Assembly: GCF_963678975.1 (NCBI RefSeq)
Contig: NC_089279.1
Span: 32,886,660 to 32,950,659 of the forward strand
DNA: 64,000 nucleotides
Origin: Dysidea avara
Lineage: Eukaryota > Porifera > Demospongiae > Dictyoceratida > Dysideidae
Direction: 5' to 3'
The position numbers and the translations under genes were made by a program. The notes under the pieces were generated by a model, which saw nothing but the letters and a program-made list of their open reading frames with translations, was not told the DNA's origin and did no database searches. Each line of letters begins with the position of its first letter. Within the stretch, counting starts at the first letter, position 1. Below are positions 13,068 through 25,635 of this stretch, one piece after another.

Positions 13068-13164
13068 GTACTAATAGAATTTTATGATCAAACAAGTTGT
13101 CTCTGTTGATGGAAACTTTATAGATGTAGATAGTGTGGCTCTGCATGTTGTTGTGTGTGAGTCT

Positions 13165-14042
13165 CAGGCCCGTAACCAGGGAGGGTTCGAGTGGTTCGGA
13201 CGAACCCCCCACCAGGATTACCAATTTTTTTTAAAAAAGTTTTAAGCTGGCGTATAAGACATGGACAGCCGAAAGGTAGAGAGGGGCTATATGTAGGGCA
13301 CTGAAGGCTGCTCTGAGGTGTTAACTAAGGTGGAGCTAAGCCCCACCTCTACACAACTAAGATCTAGGTGGGGATGAAATTTGCTAAAAGGATCGATATA
13401 CTCTAATAGAACACTCACTAAAATACTCTAATACAACAGTCACTTAAATACAGTCACTCAAATACTCTAATCATTCATGGTTAAAGCTTTCAAACAATTA
13501 AGACCAAGCTGAACCTCTTCTATAATGTGCTTATCTGAACACCGTGCTATACCTATTTTTCAGATTTGTATAGTTGTGGCTAAAATCATCAGATTATCTA
13601 CTATTTATTAGTAAAGTGTAGACAACCCAAATTATTAATTTGTGGCTCATTAATGAATTGTACTGATGTAGCTGAAGAGGTCTGTGTTTTATATAGCTGC
13701 TAGATAACCAATAGTAATAGTAGTTACTGCTTAGTATACCTGAGAAATGCTTGTGTGCATGTAATGCTCTTGATGTTCAGTTAAACATTTAGTGCTGGCC
13801 TGCTAACTATTATAGCAAGGAAGTTCACAATAAAAACTATCTGCATGAGTATATTTGCAATGTCCTAGCTCTTTCACTGATGTGCAGGGGTGTATATGGG
13901 CAGGCATGCATGGGGTTCTAGAAACTCCCCTCTGAAAATTTAAGCTAAAATAGCTGTAATAATATTGATAAAGGACTAAACATACAATAAGAAATCATAA
14001 ATCAATGTAATTTTGAAGTATTTTATTGTTTAAAATGTGTGT

Positions 14043-14073
<31 letters not shown>

Positions 14074-14677
14074 GGGGGGGTATGCCCTAAGACCCCTGCA
14101 CTTATGATTTGGGAATCACCATCAAATATGTGAACCACCTTGGAAAAATGCCTTGTGTATTTAGCTATGTACTTGTATGTGCATTGTAAGCCTACTTAGT
14201 CTCTGTCCTAAGAAACCACAACATTGTACAGTACAGCCAAGAAGTCACATGTGACCTAGATAGCTCATGTCACTTAAGTGTGACACAAAGGAATAATAGC
14301 TATTGAATGAGTAGAGGAGTACTGAGCAAAACACCAATAAGTAGATAGTAAATGGATAACTTCATGTGTTGATTATTTTAGAAGCAATGTATCTACTAAA
14401 ATTAACCCAAGCATGTGCAGTTGCTGCACATACTGAAGTTGAGATTAACTTCAAATTATACAGTATGTCAGATTTGAAGGGATTATAGTCAAAATTATAC
14501 ACTTACAACTGCTCTTTGGAGTCATTAGTGTGTACGATCAATTTTATACCATTTAGGAGAAGTCAAATATTAAAGTGGTGTCAGCGGCTGGGGGCTACGC
14601 CCCCAGACCCCTGCTGCCATAAACGCCTACCATGTCAAAGTCGAACCCCCCTTTGACAAATCCTGGTTACAGGCCTG
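13165..14677. mobile_element. DNA transposon-like insertion with CAGGCCYGTAACCAGG ends
   Basis: Terminal inverted repeats CAGGCCCGTAACCAGG (left) and the reverse complement of CAGGCCTGTAACCAGG (right) enclose 1.5 kb. The flanks repeat AGTCT (13160-13164, 14678-14682), and the empty site GTGTGAGTCTATCCAGT is intact upstream of copies A and F. A 5-bp duplication and CAGG ends suggest a hAT-related family with short duplications, but this is tentative. The interior includes further GC-rich CAGGGG/CCCCTG-type ends near 13886 and 14590-14622, so nested insertions are likely. No transposase frame seen. Confidence 0.7.
14037..14080 (+). repeat. (GT)n followed by a run of 24 G
   Basis: A dinucleotide GT tract passes directly into an uninterrupted G homopolymer from 14057 to 14080. 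It lies inside the insertion at 13165-14677. Confidence 0.9.
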
Positions 14678-15740
14678 AGTCTATCCAGTGGTATTGATAC
14701 AGAATAGTGCTATGTATGTAAAGTTTGTGTGTTGTACAAGAGCAGTCGTAGTATGGTGTGTGGACAGATCAAAGGCTGCCGCCAGTGATATAAATCAGTT
14801 GTAAACCAGTTTGCAAAGGTTGTAACTAGCAATATAAGTATATACTTCCTTTTGACCACACAGTCTGGCCACTAATTAGTTCAAAACCATCCAAAGAAAC
14901 CATAAGCCCACCACCACAGGAAGTCACCAGGCAATGAACATGGCCAATACATCAAGCTAATGAATTGCACTGGAATGAATATCCACAGTTTCAGTTTGCT
15001 CTTACTCGTTTTGGGAAGTGGTACAACCCCTGGGCTGAATTGCTAGCCCTCGGGTGCCATGTTTACAAATCAGATACGTGTGTTATAACTGAGCCTGACA
15101 GTTGAAGAGCAGCATAAGTCCAATCATATACTGTGCACTTACCCCTTTTCTCTTTTCATGTAAGTAGTCAGTGTATTTCAAAAAGATTAGTTTAAAATGT
15201 CAAGAAATTCAAGTATCATTCCTTCAACAAGATTTTTGGTTAGTTGCATATTACTGTTACAAAATACACTATTCAAGTACATGGAATTAATAAATTACAC
15301 CATGGGTGAAACGAGGTCAGTGGCTGACCTACTGAACCAAATAGCAATCTGGATGGGACCCAAATCTGACCTGGATGTGATCCAGTGTACTTAAAGCAGA
15401 GGTATGCATCAAGCACTAGATTTTATGGACTATATGGGTGTGTCACAACTATAAGATACACAGAACCTGTTTGCTGTATGTAAATGTTTCGTTTATGCAT
15501 ACCATCAGCTATCAACTATGAAATTTGTTGAAGCAGACATATCAGGAAGTTATGTTACAATATCATGTTATGTGTCTCTATAAGAATACATGTCACTGTA
15601 TTGCTCATAACATACTTTGAGATCCACATTAATATAGTGGCTAGCATGCTACATCAGTATGGCTTGCTTGTTTTTATATCACAATAAAAAAAGAGTCTGA
15701 ACAAAATATGATGAACATGACATTCTAAATTCACCATTCG
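14678..15740. other. Continuation of the copy-B-type upstream flank, no gene seen
   Basis: After the two insertions the flank resumes with ATCCAGTGG. From about 15440 it matches the A/F/G flanks again (TTTATGCATACCATCAGCTATC and following). Between 14700 and 15400 there is unrecognised AT-rich sequence with one short open frame lacking family features. Confidence 0.45.
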
Positions 15741-17011
15741 AGCATTTGTTATCCTACCCATGCTGCAAAATCTGTGGTTACATAATTAGCTTATGATTGT
15801 AAGACTGACGTTAGCTGTGCATTGTTGATAACAAGAAGTTTTCACTATGTAAATGTACTGGTATTTGCACTATCAATTTCAACGATCGGGTATCGCATCA
15901 CATGCATGCACAGTATGAATTATCATGTACGTACCCTATTCTTTGCTTATATGTACAATTTACAATGTAACTGCAAAATAGTAGCAGATAATGCGAACAC
16001 TTAGGGCTGGGAGATTATATCGATTGTGGGATTAATCGTGATTGTCTCTGAACATCGTGAAAATGTATTATTATCAGTAAATTTGAAATGGTGCGCATGT
16101 ACCATTGTGGAAGAACATGATCCAGAAAACAAGCCTACATGCACTTTTGAGACAGTTCATTGTGTGAATGAATCTTACTACACTGTACGTAAAGCTTACC
16201 TGTTACATTAGAATCTAATCAAAAACAGCCAAGCTGTAAAAAAAGGTGCGACCCCCAAAAAGGCTATGGTGAAAAAAGATGTGAAATCCAAGGTGGCAGC
16301 CAAGAAATGGCTGTGATGGTACAGTAGGTTAATGGTAAAAATTTTAATAATGACATTTCAGGTGAATTTGGTGCCAACACCCTGAATTTAGACTAGAAAG
16401 CTTTTTAGTATATAAATTTAACACATATCGGTTGTTGTTTGCTTAGCCTTATTAATGAGTTACTATGAATGCGTCCATTTAAAAGTGTGAAGTAGAATTT
16501 ACCAATACCTCAGCATCTGCTCCTTTGCATGGCCATGGGTTGTTACAACAACAATATCCTAACTGGTGGTAGGGTTTTGTTATACATAAGTATGTGATAT
16601 ACTTTAAAATTAAATAATTCTAAACCCATAGACTTTCTCCAAGCCTATGTGTATTTATGGCTTCATAATAAATTATATATAATTATTACAAGATCCATGT
16701 TCAGAGACAATCACGATTAATCCCACAATCGATATAATCTCCCAGCCCTAAGTGTTCGCATTATCTGCTACTATTTTGCAGTTACATTGTAAATTGTACA
16801 TATAAGCAAAGAATAGGGTACGTACATGATAATTCATACTGTGCATGCATGTGATGAGATACCCGATCGTTGAAATTGATAGTGCAAATACCAGTACATT
16901 TACATAGTGAAAACTTCTTGTTATCAACAATGCACAGCTAACATCAGTCTTACAATCATAAACTAATTATGTAACCACAAATTTTGCAGCATGGGTAGGA
17001 TAACAAATGCT
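15741..17011. repeat. Large near-perfect inverted duplication with half fold-back element in the spacer
   Basis: Arms of about 315 bp, 15741-16057 and 16697-17011, are reverse complements with only a few differences. The spacer is about 640 bp. The arms derive from the collagen upstream flank (GTGGTTACATAATTAGCTTATG, CACTATCAATTTCAAC and so on). The spacer contains one arm (16212-16385) of the fold-back family at 25636-25969. The right arm abuts the truncated last exon of collagen copy C, so the rearrangement probably removed that gene's 3' end. Confidence 0.8.
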
Positions 17012-17759
17012 AGGGGTAAATACTGTGAACCTACACCACCACCTTGATCCTACTTTGATCAACCAGCTCTACCTCTGCATACTAATTGTGCAGTTGATGG
17101 ACACTAGTCATGTCCCCATCTTACATACACAATTCCTCCACTCCTCTCTTCTTTGTCACCTTTCCGAATGTCCTGTAGTTCCTTTAGGACCAGTTAACTC
17201 TGTTGGTTCTGGTAATTCATGGCCACTGCTACCCTTCTTTCCTTTATCTTGTTTCATTCCTTGATGTCCCATTTCTCCTTTCAGTCCTCTTGGTCCAGGT
17301 TCTCCTTCCTCACCAGGATATCCAGTTGGTCCTAGTAAATGTGTTTGACAACAATGTGATGTGTGAGAATATCAGTGTATCACCTTGTTCTCCTTTAGGA
17401 CCCATTGGTCCAGGTAAGCCATCATTACCCTTTTCTCCTTTCATTCCTTGAGATGTCAGTTGTGTTAATTCTCTTGGTCCAGGATCTCCCTTGTCTCCTA
17501 CTAACACACTTGATAACATTCAAGTACACACATAAACCCTTCATGTATCACCTTGATCACCCTTGGCTCCTTTCATTCCAGGTTCACCAGGTTGTCCTAT
17601 TGGTCCACGTAATCCAGTATCTCCTGTATGATATGATAACTATTGCATATATTATAGTGTAACCTCATGGTCCCCTATCACCAGGGTCTCCTCGTGGTCC
17701 AATACATATGTCCTTTTGGTCCTTGTAATCCTGGGTCTACTGTATGTACACCGGTGTTT

Positions 17760-18979
17760 AATCTAGGATTTCTCCTTTGGGGGTTGGGGGGATTGGGGGT
17801 GACCAGGTGAAAGTCTACATGAAGTTGTCCGAATTCACAACAATATAAAACAGTTGAAATAGTTGTGAAACTAGTTAATCAAGGCTGTGTCGTGAGTGTT
17901 AAGTTTGAATTTTGTAATTAGGTGAAGCCAGATCCTATGGTTGGTAGAGCTTGATGCATGAGTGTAGTAGTGATGACATAATGATGATACAATATCTAGG
18001 ACAACCATGTGCACCTCATGTACACGATTATTCTATTTGCATAGTGCACTGCATATGTTGAAGCTATTAAATAAATGATTTGTATGAGATAGCTGAAAAA
18101 TTGCATAAAAGTTATTGATCATCACTGTACAATATTACAAAGCACTAGATGTTTTCCAAGAAACTTTGGCTATTTGAAATTCTGAAACTCTGTTTTATGA
18201 ATGAAAGATGTTTACAGACTATATTAAATACCATGCCATTGAAGGCTAGCTGTCTTCATTGTGTCTACTTGAAGGGGGTGCTACCCTTCTCTGAAATAGT
18301 TAACTGGGCTATTCTCTGTGCTGTATGATTTTTATAAAGGAAAACTCAGTGTTAGCTTTGCATGGCTGTAGGAACAACAAAATGCTTTGATTTGAAAGGT
18401 GGATCTGACCTACTATAGAAATACTTTCCACGGTGTAGCCACAGTTATTGGCTTAAAAAAAGAAGAGAAAACCCAATAGAGAAAGCATAAAATAGCAAAG
18501 ACACTTTTGTCTGCAATAAAATTATCAGTGTGAGATTAAAACTGATAGGTGTGCTGTCTCGTCACTTTGACATTTGGCATACTTGATGATATTTATGGAG
18601 TTAAGTAACAAAACAGGTGTAAGTAATCAAGATACTCTATGCATACAGTATGATAGTACTATGTATTAGGGATCACGGAGATTTGGGTTTTCTGGCCAAA
18701 AAATCACCTAAAGACCAACTTCCCAATACCATCCTGATGCCTTGGCAGTATTGGTTTGGTATAACCGAGCCCAAAAGTGCCTTCAGTACTACCCTAAATG
18801 CTTCCAATAGATTGCTACAAAATGTAAAATTTTATCCAATGGAATTTTCTACTGACTGTCTGCCTGCTTGCCCTCCTGCCAGTTTACTCACCTGCCCACC
18901 CGCCTGCCTGTATGATGTCTTCAGACAAGCATAACGTGATAATGGCTAAGGCTATGGGCTTGATTTTTCATTGTTCGAC
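17760..18979. other. Intron sequence of copy C, no gene seen
   Basis: Unrecognised sequence. 18690-18860 shares words such as GCCTTGGCAG and GAGCCCAAA.GTGCCTTC with 19860-19910, suggesting an old dispersed repeat. A Cys-Pro-rich plus-strand reading near 18850-18915 comes from a local CCTGCC-type simple repeat. Confidence 0.4.
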
Positions 18980-19640
18980 ATCACTTCAGTCTGACAGGTG
19001 CTTTTTGGCATACCGCAGTACATACAATGCATGCTTCATGGACTTACCGTACCCTTGTACTCCGTTGTGCCCCATTTTGTTTTTGTTTACCACCCAAGGT
19101 GTTGATTCGTGGTAGCTCGGTGGCTTCCCTATGTTTGTAAATGGGAATGAAGTGGATAATGGATAATAGGAATTGTCCATGTTTTCTGAGGTGACTGGAT
19201 TGATTGCAGAGGTGCTTCTCCTACTCTTCTTCATTTGTAATGCTGTGAAACAGCCTGAACATAGTTGAAAGCAAAGCATAACGACCACTTTACTTCCAAG
19301 TCAGTAATTGATAGTTGGGGCTTGTATTCACTCAAAACATTACCACTGGCGCATCTTTTCGTTTAATGCAATATGTGTGAGTTCACCAGTCATAATAATG
19401 TTACAAAAACAGTAAACAAACAAGTATATGGAGTTTGATTAGGAATCATAGAAAAAAGTAGGGAAACAAGATACACCTGCAGATATTATACTAGTGGACA
19501 TTTAATCCGTAATTCAGTTATGGGTACAGGGATTAAATGTCCACTGGTATGTCAGCAGGTGTAGGTGACCTTCCTTGTTTCCCTACTTTTTCTTTGATCC
19601 TTGATCAAACTTAAAATTCTTAATTTTTCCTTATACTTGT
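18980..19640 (-). repeat. Copy of composite repeat: 'R' segment plus fold-back
   Basis: 19430-19640 is a fold-back whose arms carry AGTAGGGAAACAAG and GTGGACATTTAATCC with their reverse complements. To its left is the R segment; its minus-strand reading contains a Cys-rich stretch (QLCSGCFTALQMKKS), then STSAI and NMD. The copy at 31260-31840 encodes the matching [20 protein letters not shown] and NMD, so the two agree at the protein level. No known family recognised. Confidence 0.55.
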
Positions 19641-20397
19641 TAGAATAGTTGTTCAGAATAAAACATGAAAACAAATAATGCTTGCATACATGTGTTTTTT
19701 CTCTGCATCTCCAGATTTTCCACCACCAACTTCCAGGATCATAACCACTGAACCATCCACTACTATACTGTAAGTACTGTATCTAATGCTGATAGTTTAT
19801 ACTTACGGTAGTACTTGATATTTACCCACCAAAAATATTGACTAGGAACCAGCCTCATTACCTTTACAGTGCCTTGGCAGGTATCACTGTGAGCCCAAAG
19901 ATGCCTTCAAAGCAACTTACAGATAAATGTAACTCAATTACTGCTAATACACCACCTTTTACAGCTAGGCATTACTTAGGGCTGACATATCTCTTTTGGC
20001 ATACCCAGGAAATACAATGCATGCATCATATAAAGTTACCGTTTCCTTTGTGCCCCATAATTTACTTTTGCTTCTAATGTAAATGGTATCAATTATTGGA
20101 TAAAATATCAGTGATTTATTGAGCTTGCCTCATCTGTAAGCTTTGTACCACACCTGTTACTGTCACATTAAACGATGGGTGGCTTTGTAGCAAGAATTGC
20201 TTTCATTACATCATATACTTCAAATAAATTATTTTTGTTTTCTACTTACCTCTTGCATTCTATGTGTAGATCACGCACTCTTGCATGCAAAAGAGTTTTC
20301 TCTATCATACATCCCTGTGGTTAATGATGTAATCACTCCTTTTTGTGTCACTAGCTATACTACTTGATGCAGTGTGTGTACAATACAGTAGTGTTAC
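19641..20397. other. Rest of copy C intron, no gene seen
   Basis: AT-rich sequence with a diverged partner of 18690-18860 near 19840-20060. No supported gene or structural element. Confidence 0.4.
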
Positions 20398-21188
20398 CTA
20401 TTATTTCTCTTGGTCCAGGGTCTCCCCTTGGTCTGATACTCCAGATGTTCCCTGATCTCCTTTTTTACCAGGGTGACTGATGGGACCTGGTGTACCATCA
20501 TTACACTGACAACCATTTCATGACTGTCTCTTCACATCATGAAGATTATTAACATAGTTGACTCCTGTCTGCGACTGAAAAATATGTCATGATGATTGTG
20601 TTAAGCCAGATAGAAACTAATGGCGTATGCTGTCATACAGCCCATACGTATGTAGTACTTTTAGATTTACATATTGTACTTTGTGTGGGAGGTGCCAATG
20701 TATGAACACTTAACAATAGTCCGATTGCCAAAAATTTAAGTGGTTTAGGTAATCAAGATAAATTTATCTTGCTGAAGTACAATATCATACTTAAAGTACT
20801 GCCCATGTTTGATATGAAAAATACAGCAAAGTTGTATACTACATACAATTTCCCATTAGCCTCACATTGACTTGTTCCTGTAACTTCAACAACAGTTCCC
20901 TGTCTATACTCTACTTGTTGTTGTAGTAGATCCAGTGATGACTGGAAGTACCAAGTCACACCAAACAGTAGAACTAGAATAACTAGTGATAGTACTAAAC
21001 TAACTACCAACACAACATCCTTGTTGGTATAGCAGCCATTACTATTGTTGACTAGGCTGTCAACTGTAAAATGTTTTTTATTACATGTAAGGGTCCAGAG
21101 TTCAATTTGCAACTGTGTGGAGGTACGTATACCTTTGTAGTTTGTACAATGAACTCTTCAAAATATATAATAAGTACTTAAATAATTA

Positions 21189-21189
21189 A

Positions 21190-21218
<29 letters not shown>
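21189..21218 (+). repeat. (CA)n microsatellite
   Basis: About fifteen CA units, preceded by an AT-rich stretch upstream of copy C exon 1. Confidence 0.9.
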
Positions 21219-21221
<3 letters not shown>

Positions 21222-21930
21222 TGTGCACAAATCAAACTCTTTGACTGCCATATACATGCCAACCAAGTTCCTAGGCCACCAGAGTAGTACATCTTCTAAA
21301 GTGACCATAATATTATTGCACAGAATGGTTACCGTCAAAGGAAAATTCCACAAAGGTGAGTGTAACAAATTTATGAGGCCGTTCATAACTATTTGTAAGG
21401 ATTCTTAATATTTATCAAACTTGCATAATTATATATACAATATACTCAAAGGAAAACAATCTAGTCATCAAAAAATATTAAGTATTCCAAATCTACAGCT
21501 ATGTAATTATGTACGTATATGGACTTCTGCTTATGAGTCATACTTAATAATTACCTTTCTGTATTGGTGGATAGGATAGCGTACTCCAACTATCTACTGA
21601 GTATCAATGTTAGGTACAGTAACAACATTAAAAGTTTCAAAGTGGAAAATATTTGTAGTATTGCATGCATGCATTCGACATGATACATAATGCCTGTGAA
21701 AGGTACAAACAAATTGTGGTATAAATCTATGGATGACTACACAACTACTACTACTACTACAAAAGTAGTCATGTAAATTTGGACAAAGAATTTGAAGTAA
21801 TCCACATGTTCCATCCATAAAAAAAAATCCACAGCAAGTTGATTTACCACTGATCCAATCACTTATTTGAAAACAATTTCAGTACAAGTAAACTGAGTGG
21901 GGGAAGTGATATCTAAGTATTGTCTATATG

Positions 21931-22022
21931 ATCCATCCACTAGGACAAGTGTATTTGCCAGGAACCATGTAGACTGTAGCTGAACGTTGAATGACATAAC
22001 TGCACATGGTACATTGTGGTAA
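21931..22022 (-). pseudogene. Isolated fragment of the collagen Cys-rich domain
   Basis: The minus strand contains the codons around [13 protein letters not shown] with indels, matching the middle of the C-terminal domain of the other copies. Flanking sequence from 21600 and up to 22300 resembles the 3' flanks of copies D and G (GGATGACTACACAACTACT). It is a leftover of another gene copy; upstream exons are absent. Confidence 0.65.
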
Positions 22023-22341
22023 TTTTGTTTTAAGTAGTACAGCTGCTTTCACGTGACTTACCATCTACATTAAAGTTTCAAAATGTAAAAGTTTTGTGAA
22101 TAAGCATAGTAGCTATATATAGTAAATATTTAGAAATTGAGGAACAATTTACAATAAACATCCACTTCAAAACTTTTTATGTACACAGTATCACATACGT
22201 GTGCAGATAGAGCAGTGATATACATACATAAATACTTGTGAAAGGTACATTGCAAATTGTAGTCTAAATATTGCATAAAAATCGGATGGATACTACAAAA
22301 TCACTGCAACAAAAGTCATGGTGCCACTGTCAAGTGTCATA

Positions 22342-24108
22342 TCACTTGGTACAAACTGCACATGAAATTTCTCTAGAGTTATCATATGGAGGACAAGGAA
22401 GTGATTGACCACATCTTCCCTCCACAAAGTAAAAACTCATACTAAATTTATCTCCTGCTGACCCAGATAATGACTTTAAAGCATTGTCCACACAACTGAA
22501 CTGGGAAGGATGGTGACCGTCATCTTCAGACATCAAATATCCATAGTATACTCTGGTCCATCCACTAGGACAAGTGTACTTGGAAGGGACCATGTAGACT
22601 GTAGAACGTTGAGTGACATAGCAAACTGCACATGGTACATCATGGTAGTGTCTTCCATGAAGGTAGCTATTACTGTCTGTATGTGTATAGTATTCAGCTC
22701 CGTATATTAAAGCTCTAGATTGTGATCCACTAATTGGAGTGGGAAAGTTAGGATCTTGTGGTAGACATTGTGGACCAACACCACCACCACCATGGCCATG
22801 CTAAGTTCCACCAACTCTTCCATTATACACTAATTGTACAGTTGATGGACACTGGTCATGTCCCCATCTTACGTACACAGTTCCTCCATTCCCTTATTCG
22901 TTGCCACCTTTCATTCCTTTCTGTCCTATAACTCCTTTAGGACCAGTTAGTCCTGTTGGTCCGGGTAATCCACTACTACCCTTCTCTCCTTTATTTCCTT
23001 TCATTCCTTATTGTCCTATTTCTCCTTCATTTCCTCACCAGGATATCCAGTTGGTCCTAGTAAATGTGTTTTACAACAATGTGATGTGTGAGAATATCAG
23101 TGTATCACCTTGTTCTCCTTTAGGACCCATTGGTCCTGGTAAGCCATCATTACCCCTTTCTCCTTTCATTCATTGAGATATCAGTTGTGTTGATCCTCTT
23201 GGTCCAGGATCTCCCTTGTCTCCTATTAACACACTTGATAACATTCAAGTGCACACATAAACCCTTCATGTGTCACCTTGATCACCCTTGGATCCTTTCA
23301 TTCCAGGTTCACCAGATTGTCCTATTGGTCCACGTAATCCAGTGTCTCCAGTATGATATGATAGCTAAACAATGATGTGTATATACATGATAGTGTAACC
23401 TATTAATCCTCTTGATCCCCTATCACCAGGGTCTCCTCTTGGTCCAGCATCTCCATTACCTACCTTTGTACCCTGTTCTCCTTTTTGTCCTAGAAATCCT
23501 GGATCTCCTGCATTTATTAATCACTAAACAATGATATATATTTAAGCATATGTACCTATTAATCCTCTTCGTCCCCTATCACCAGAGTCTCCTCTTGGCC
23601 CAGTATCTCCTTTTGGTCCTGATACTCCAGGTGTTCCCAGATCTCCTTTTTTCCAGGAGGCCATCTTTACACTGACAATCATTTCGATCCTGACTGTCTC
23701 TTCACATCATGGTGACTATTAATGGTGTTATCATAGTTGACTCTTGTCTAGATCTGTGATTGAATAATGAAAAGTTAACTAGTATGGCTTTGTGACCTAA
23801 CTATTGGTAATGGAAAGCAGTCTTTATTGTCTAAACCTGCTGATATTAGTACAGTTGTGTATGTTGATTCATGCATCCCTAAAGCCTAGATAGCCATACT
23901 ATTCACAGATATTGCAAGTTACGGTAACCTCATATTGACTTGTTCCTATAACTTCAACAACAGTTCCCTGTCATACTCTACTTGTTGTAGTAGTAGATCC
24001 AGTGATGACTGGAAGTACCAAGTCACACCAAACAGTAGAACTAGACTAACTAGTGATAGTACTAAACTATAACTCTACCAACACAACATCTTTGTTGGTA
24101 GCAGCCAT
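22342..24108 (-). pseudogene. Transmembrane short-chain collagen-like gene, copy D, multiply broken
   Basis: Exons by homology: 24108-about 23935 (membrane exon), about 23755-23556, 23507-23400 (extra 108-bp exon shared with copy G), 23348-23277, 23222-23109, about 23060-22342. Lesions: a 4-bp insertion in exon 1 leading to an early stop; loss of 20 bp in exon 2 plus a changed acceptor; acceptor AG changed to TG at the 72-bp exon; TGA at 23170-23172 within the 114-bp exon; a deletion with stop near 23010-23030; TAG at 22801-22803 in the Cys-rich domain. The last 150 codons remain open and end CAVCTK, so decay may be recent there or repaired by gene conversion. Confidence 0.88.
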
Positions 24109-24319
24109 GCTATTGCTGTACTATTGTAACTACTGACTATGGTGTATATAGAGATACTACTAATACTTTATTCTACTAAAGCCATACATACACATACATC
24201 AAATGAAAAAAAACAGGAAGTAGTAAACCCAGGTAACAGTAGACTAGAAAGCTTTTAAATGTATATAAATTTAACACATAAGTTATATCACTGGTTGACA
24301 ATAGCTATTAATGTGAATA

Positions 24320-24570
24320 TGTGACTGGGCCTGCGAAAATAGGGCATGTGGGCACATGATTTTTGCCTACTTTTTCAAACTTTCATCACTCATAATGTTT
24401 TGTACCATTTTGCTATGGCAATGTAGTTTTCAGCTCTTAGTACGCATTTAATTGGCTTTATGATGCAAGTTACAGAAAGCAAATATTCTGTTCCACTACT
24501 GAGATATGACCTGTAGAGTGACAGGGTGTAGTTTGTGCCCACATGCCCTGTTTTCGCAGGCCCGGTCACA
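24320..24570. mobile_element. Mariner-like MITE with TA flanks
   Basis: Inverted ends TGTGACTGGGCCTGCGAAAA (left) and the matching right end continue about 35 bp, through GGGCATGTGGGCAC. A TA dinucleotide sits immediately outside each end, as expected for Tc1/mariner insertions. The 251-bp body has no coding capacity. Confidence 0.6.
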
Positions 24571-24574
24571 TATA

Positions 24575-25635
24575 TGGTCAGTTGAAAGCATGAGATAGAA
24601 TTCTGCAAGGTATTCATTATCAACATGATTTCTATTGCCATTGAAATTAATTACTCACTTATTTTTTTAGGACAAAGTAAAAGTGTAAATGATCTGGAGG
24701 TATGCAACTCTAAATAGCATTATCACTTTGGTTTTGCTATAAGTAATATGCCTTCAAAATTAAATTGCTCTAAAGCCAATTGTCTATAATTTCTCCCAAT
24801 AAACAGATTAAGTAGATGTTGATGTTTGTTAATGGCTTCGTAATAAAAATATAAACTGCGTAATAAAATGAAATGAATGACTCTGATGGAATGGAATATA
24901 TCTACATTTGGTCATGATATGTGGGCAATTTAAGGATTGTTGAAACTGGCTTGTTGTGTCAATGAGAACTTTAGTCAACTGAACCATAGCACTATCCAGT
25001 GCCTTGTGAATTCAATATCTTGTGAACTGCTAGAAGGCTTGTTGATATAACCCATAACCAGCTCGCACAGAGCCAGTGAATACTCTATGACCCCATCAAT
25101 TTTTTTGGAAAACACATTAACACATCTTCAGCCAAATCACTAGCTGTATGCAATGCAAAACCATGATATGCAATGTTCACATATTATTGTATTGTGCTTC
25201 ATTACACTTTATCACAATTGTATACTCATCCTGATAAAATTATTTTTAGTCTGACCCATGCACCAGGGGCAAGTGTCAAAGGTATTGTAACAATGTCATA
25301 GCATAAATGTATGTATACACACTGTTTCTAAGAAATGCAGCAGGAAAACAGGTACTTCAAACTATACTTCATGCATCCCACAAGTCAAAGGTAACACTGG
25401 AAAACAAGTGAGAAATATATTTTGCACTTTTATAGCTGACAAGCAGTAGATTTGTATTCAAAGACCTCCACCTCAATATAACATATGTTTGAGGTATATG
25501 TAGCTTGTGTTACCACAAACCATTGCTTAATTGTAAAACATCTTTCATCATGCATTTCTGTTGCAAACAAATTACAAACGTAGCTGTAAATAAAAAAATT
25601 CAATACTGCAAGATTACCTGTCTCACAGCAAAATT
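24575..25635. other. No gene seen
   Basis: AT-rich intergenic sequence without supported genes or clear repeats. Confidence 0.4.

Larger units (their letters stand above)
17012..21039 (-). pseudogene. Transmembrane short-chain collagen-like gene, copy C, truncated pseudogene
   Basis: Recognisable exons: 21039-about 20849 (membrane exon), 20574-20398 (exon 2), a decayed collagen exon near 17735-17660, 17623-17552 (72 bp), 17497-17384 (114 bp) and a last-exon remnant 17331-17012. Lesions: a 2-bp insertion just after the start codon and a 1-bp insertion in the coiled-coil part of exon 1, several indels in exon 2, and an in-frame stop replacing the Gln of GHDQCPS. Everything after the first third of the Cys-rich domain is missing; the gene runs into the inverted duplication at 17011. 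It cannot make the family's product. Confidence 0.85.

Noticed and set aside
18650..18934. Plus-strand open frame with a Cys-Pro-Pro-Ala-rich end
   Set aside because: The apparent Cys-rich end is a short CCTGCC-type simple repeat, and the rest matches another non-coding repeat near 19850.
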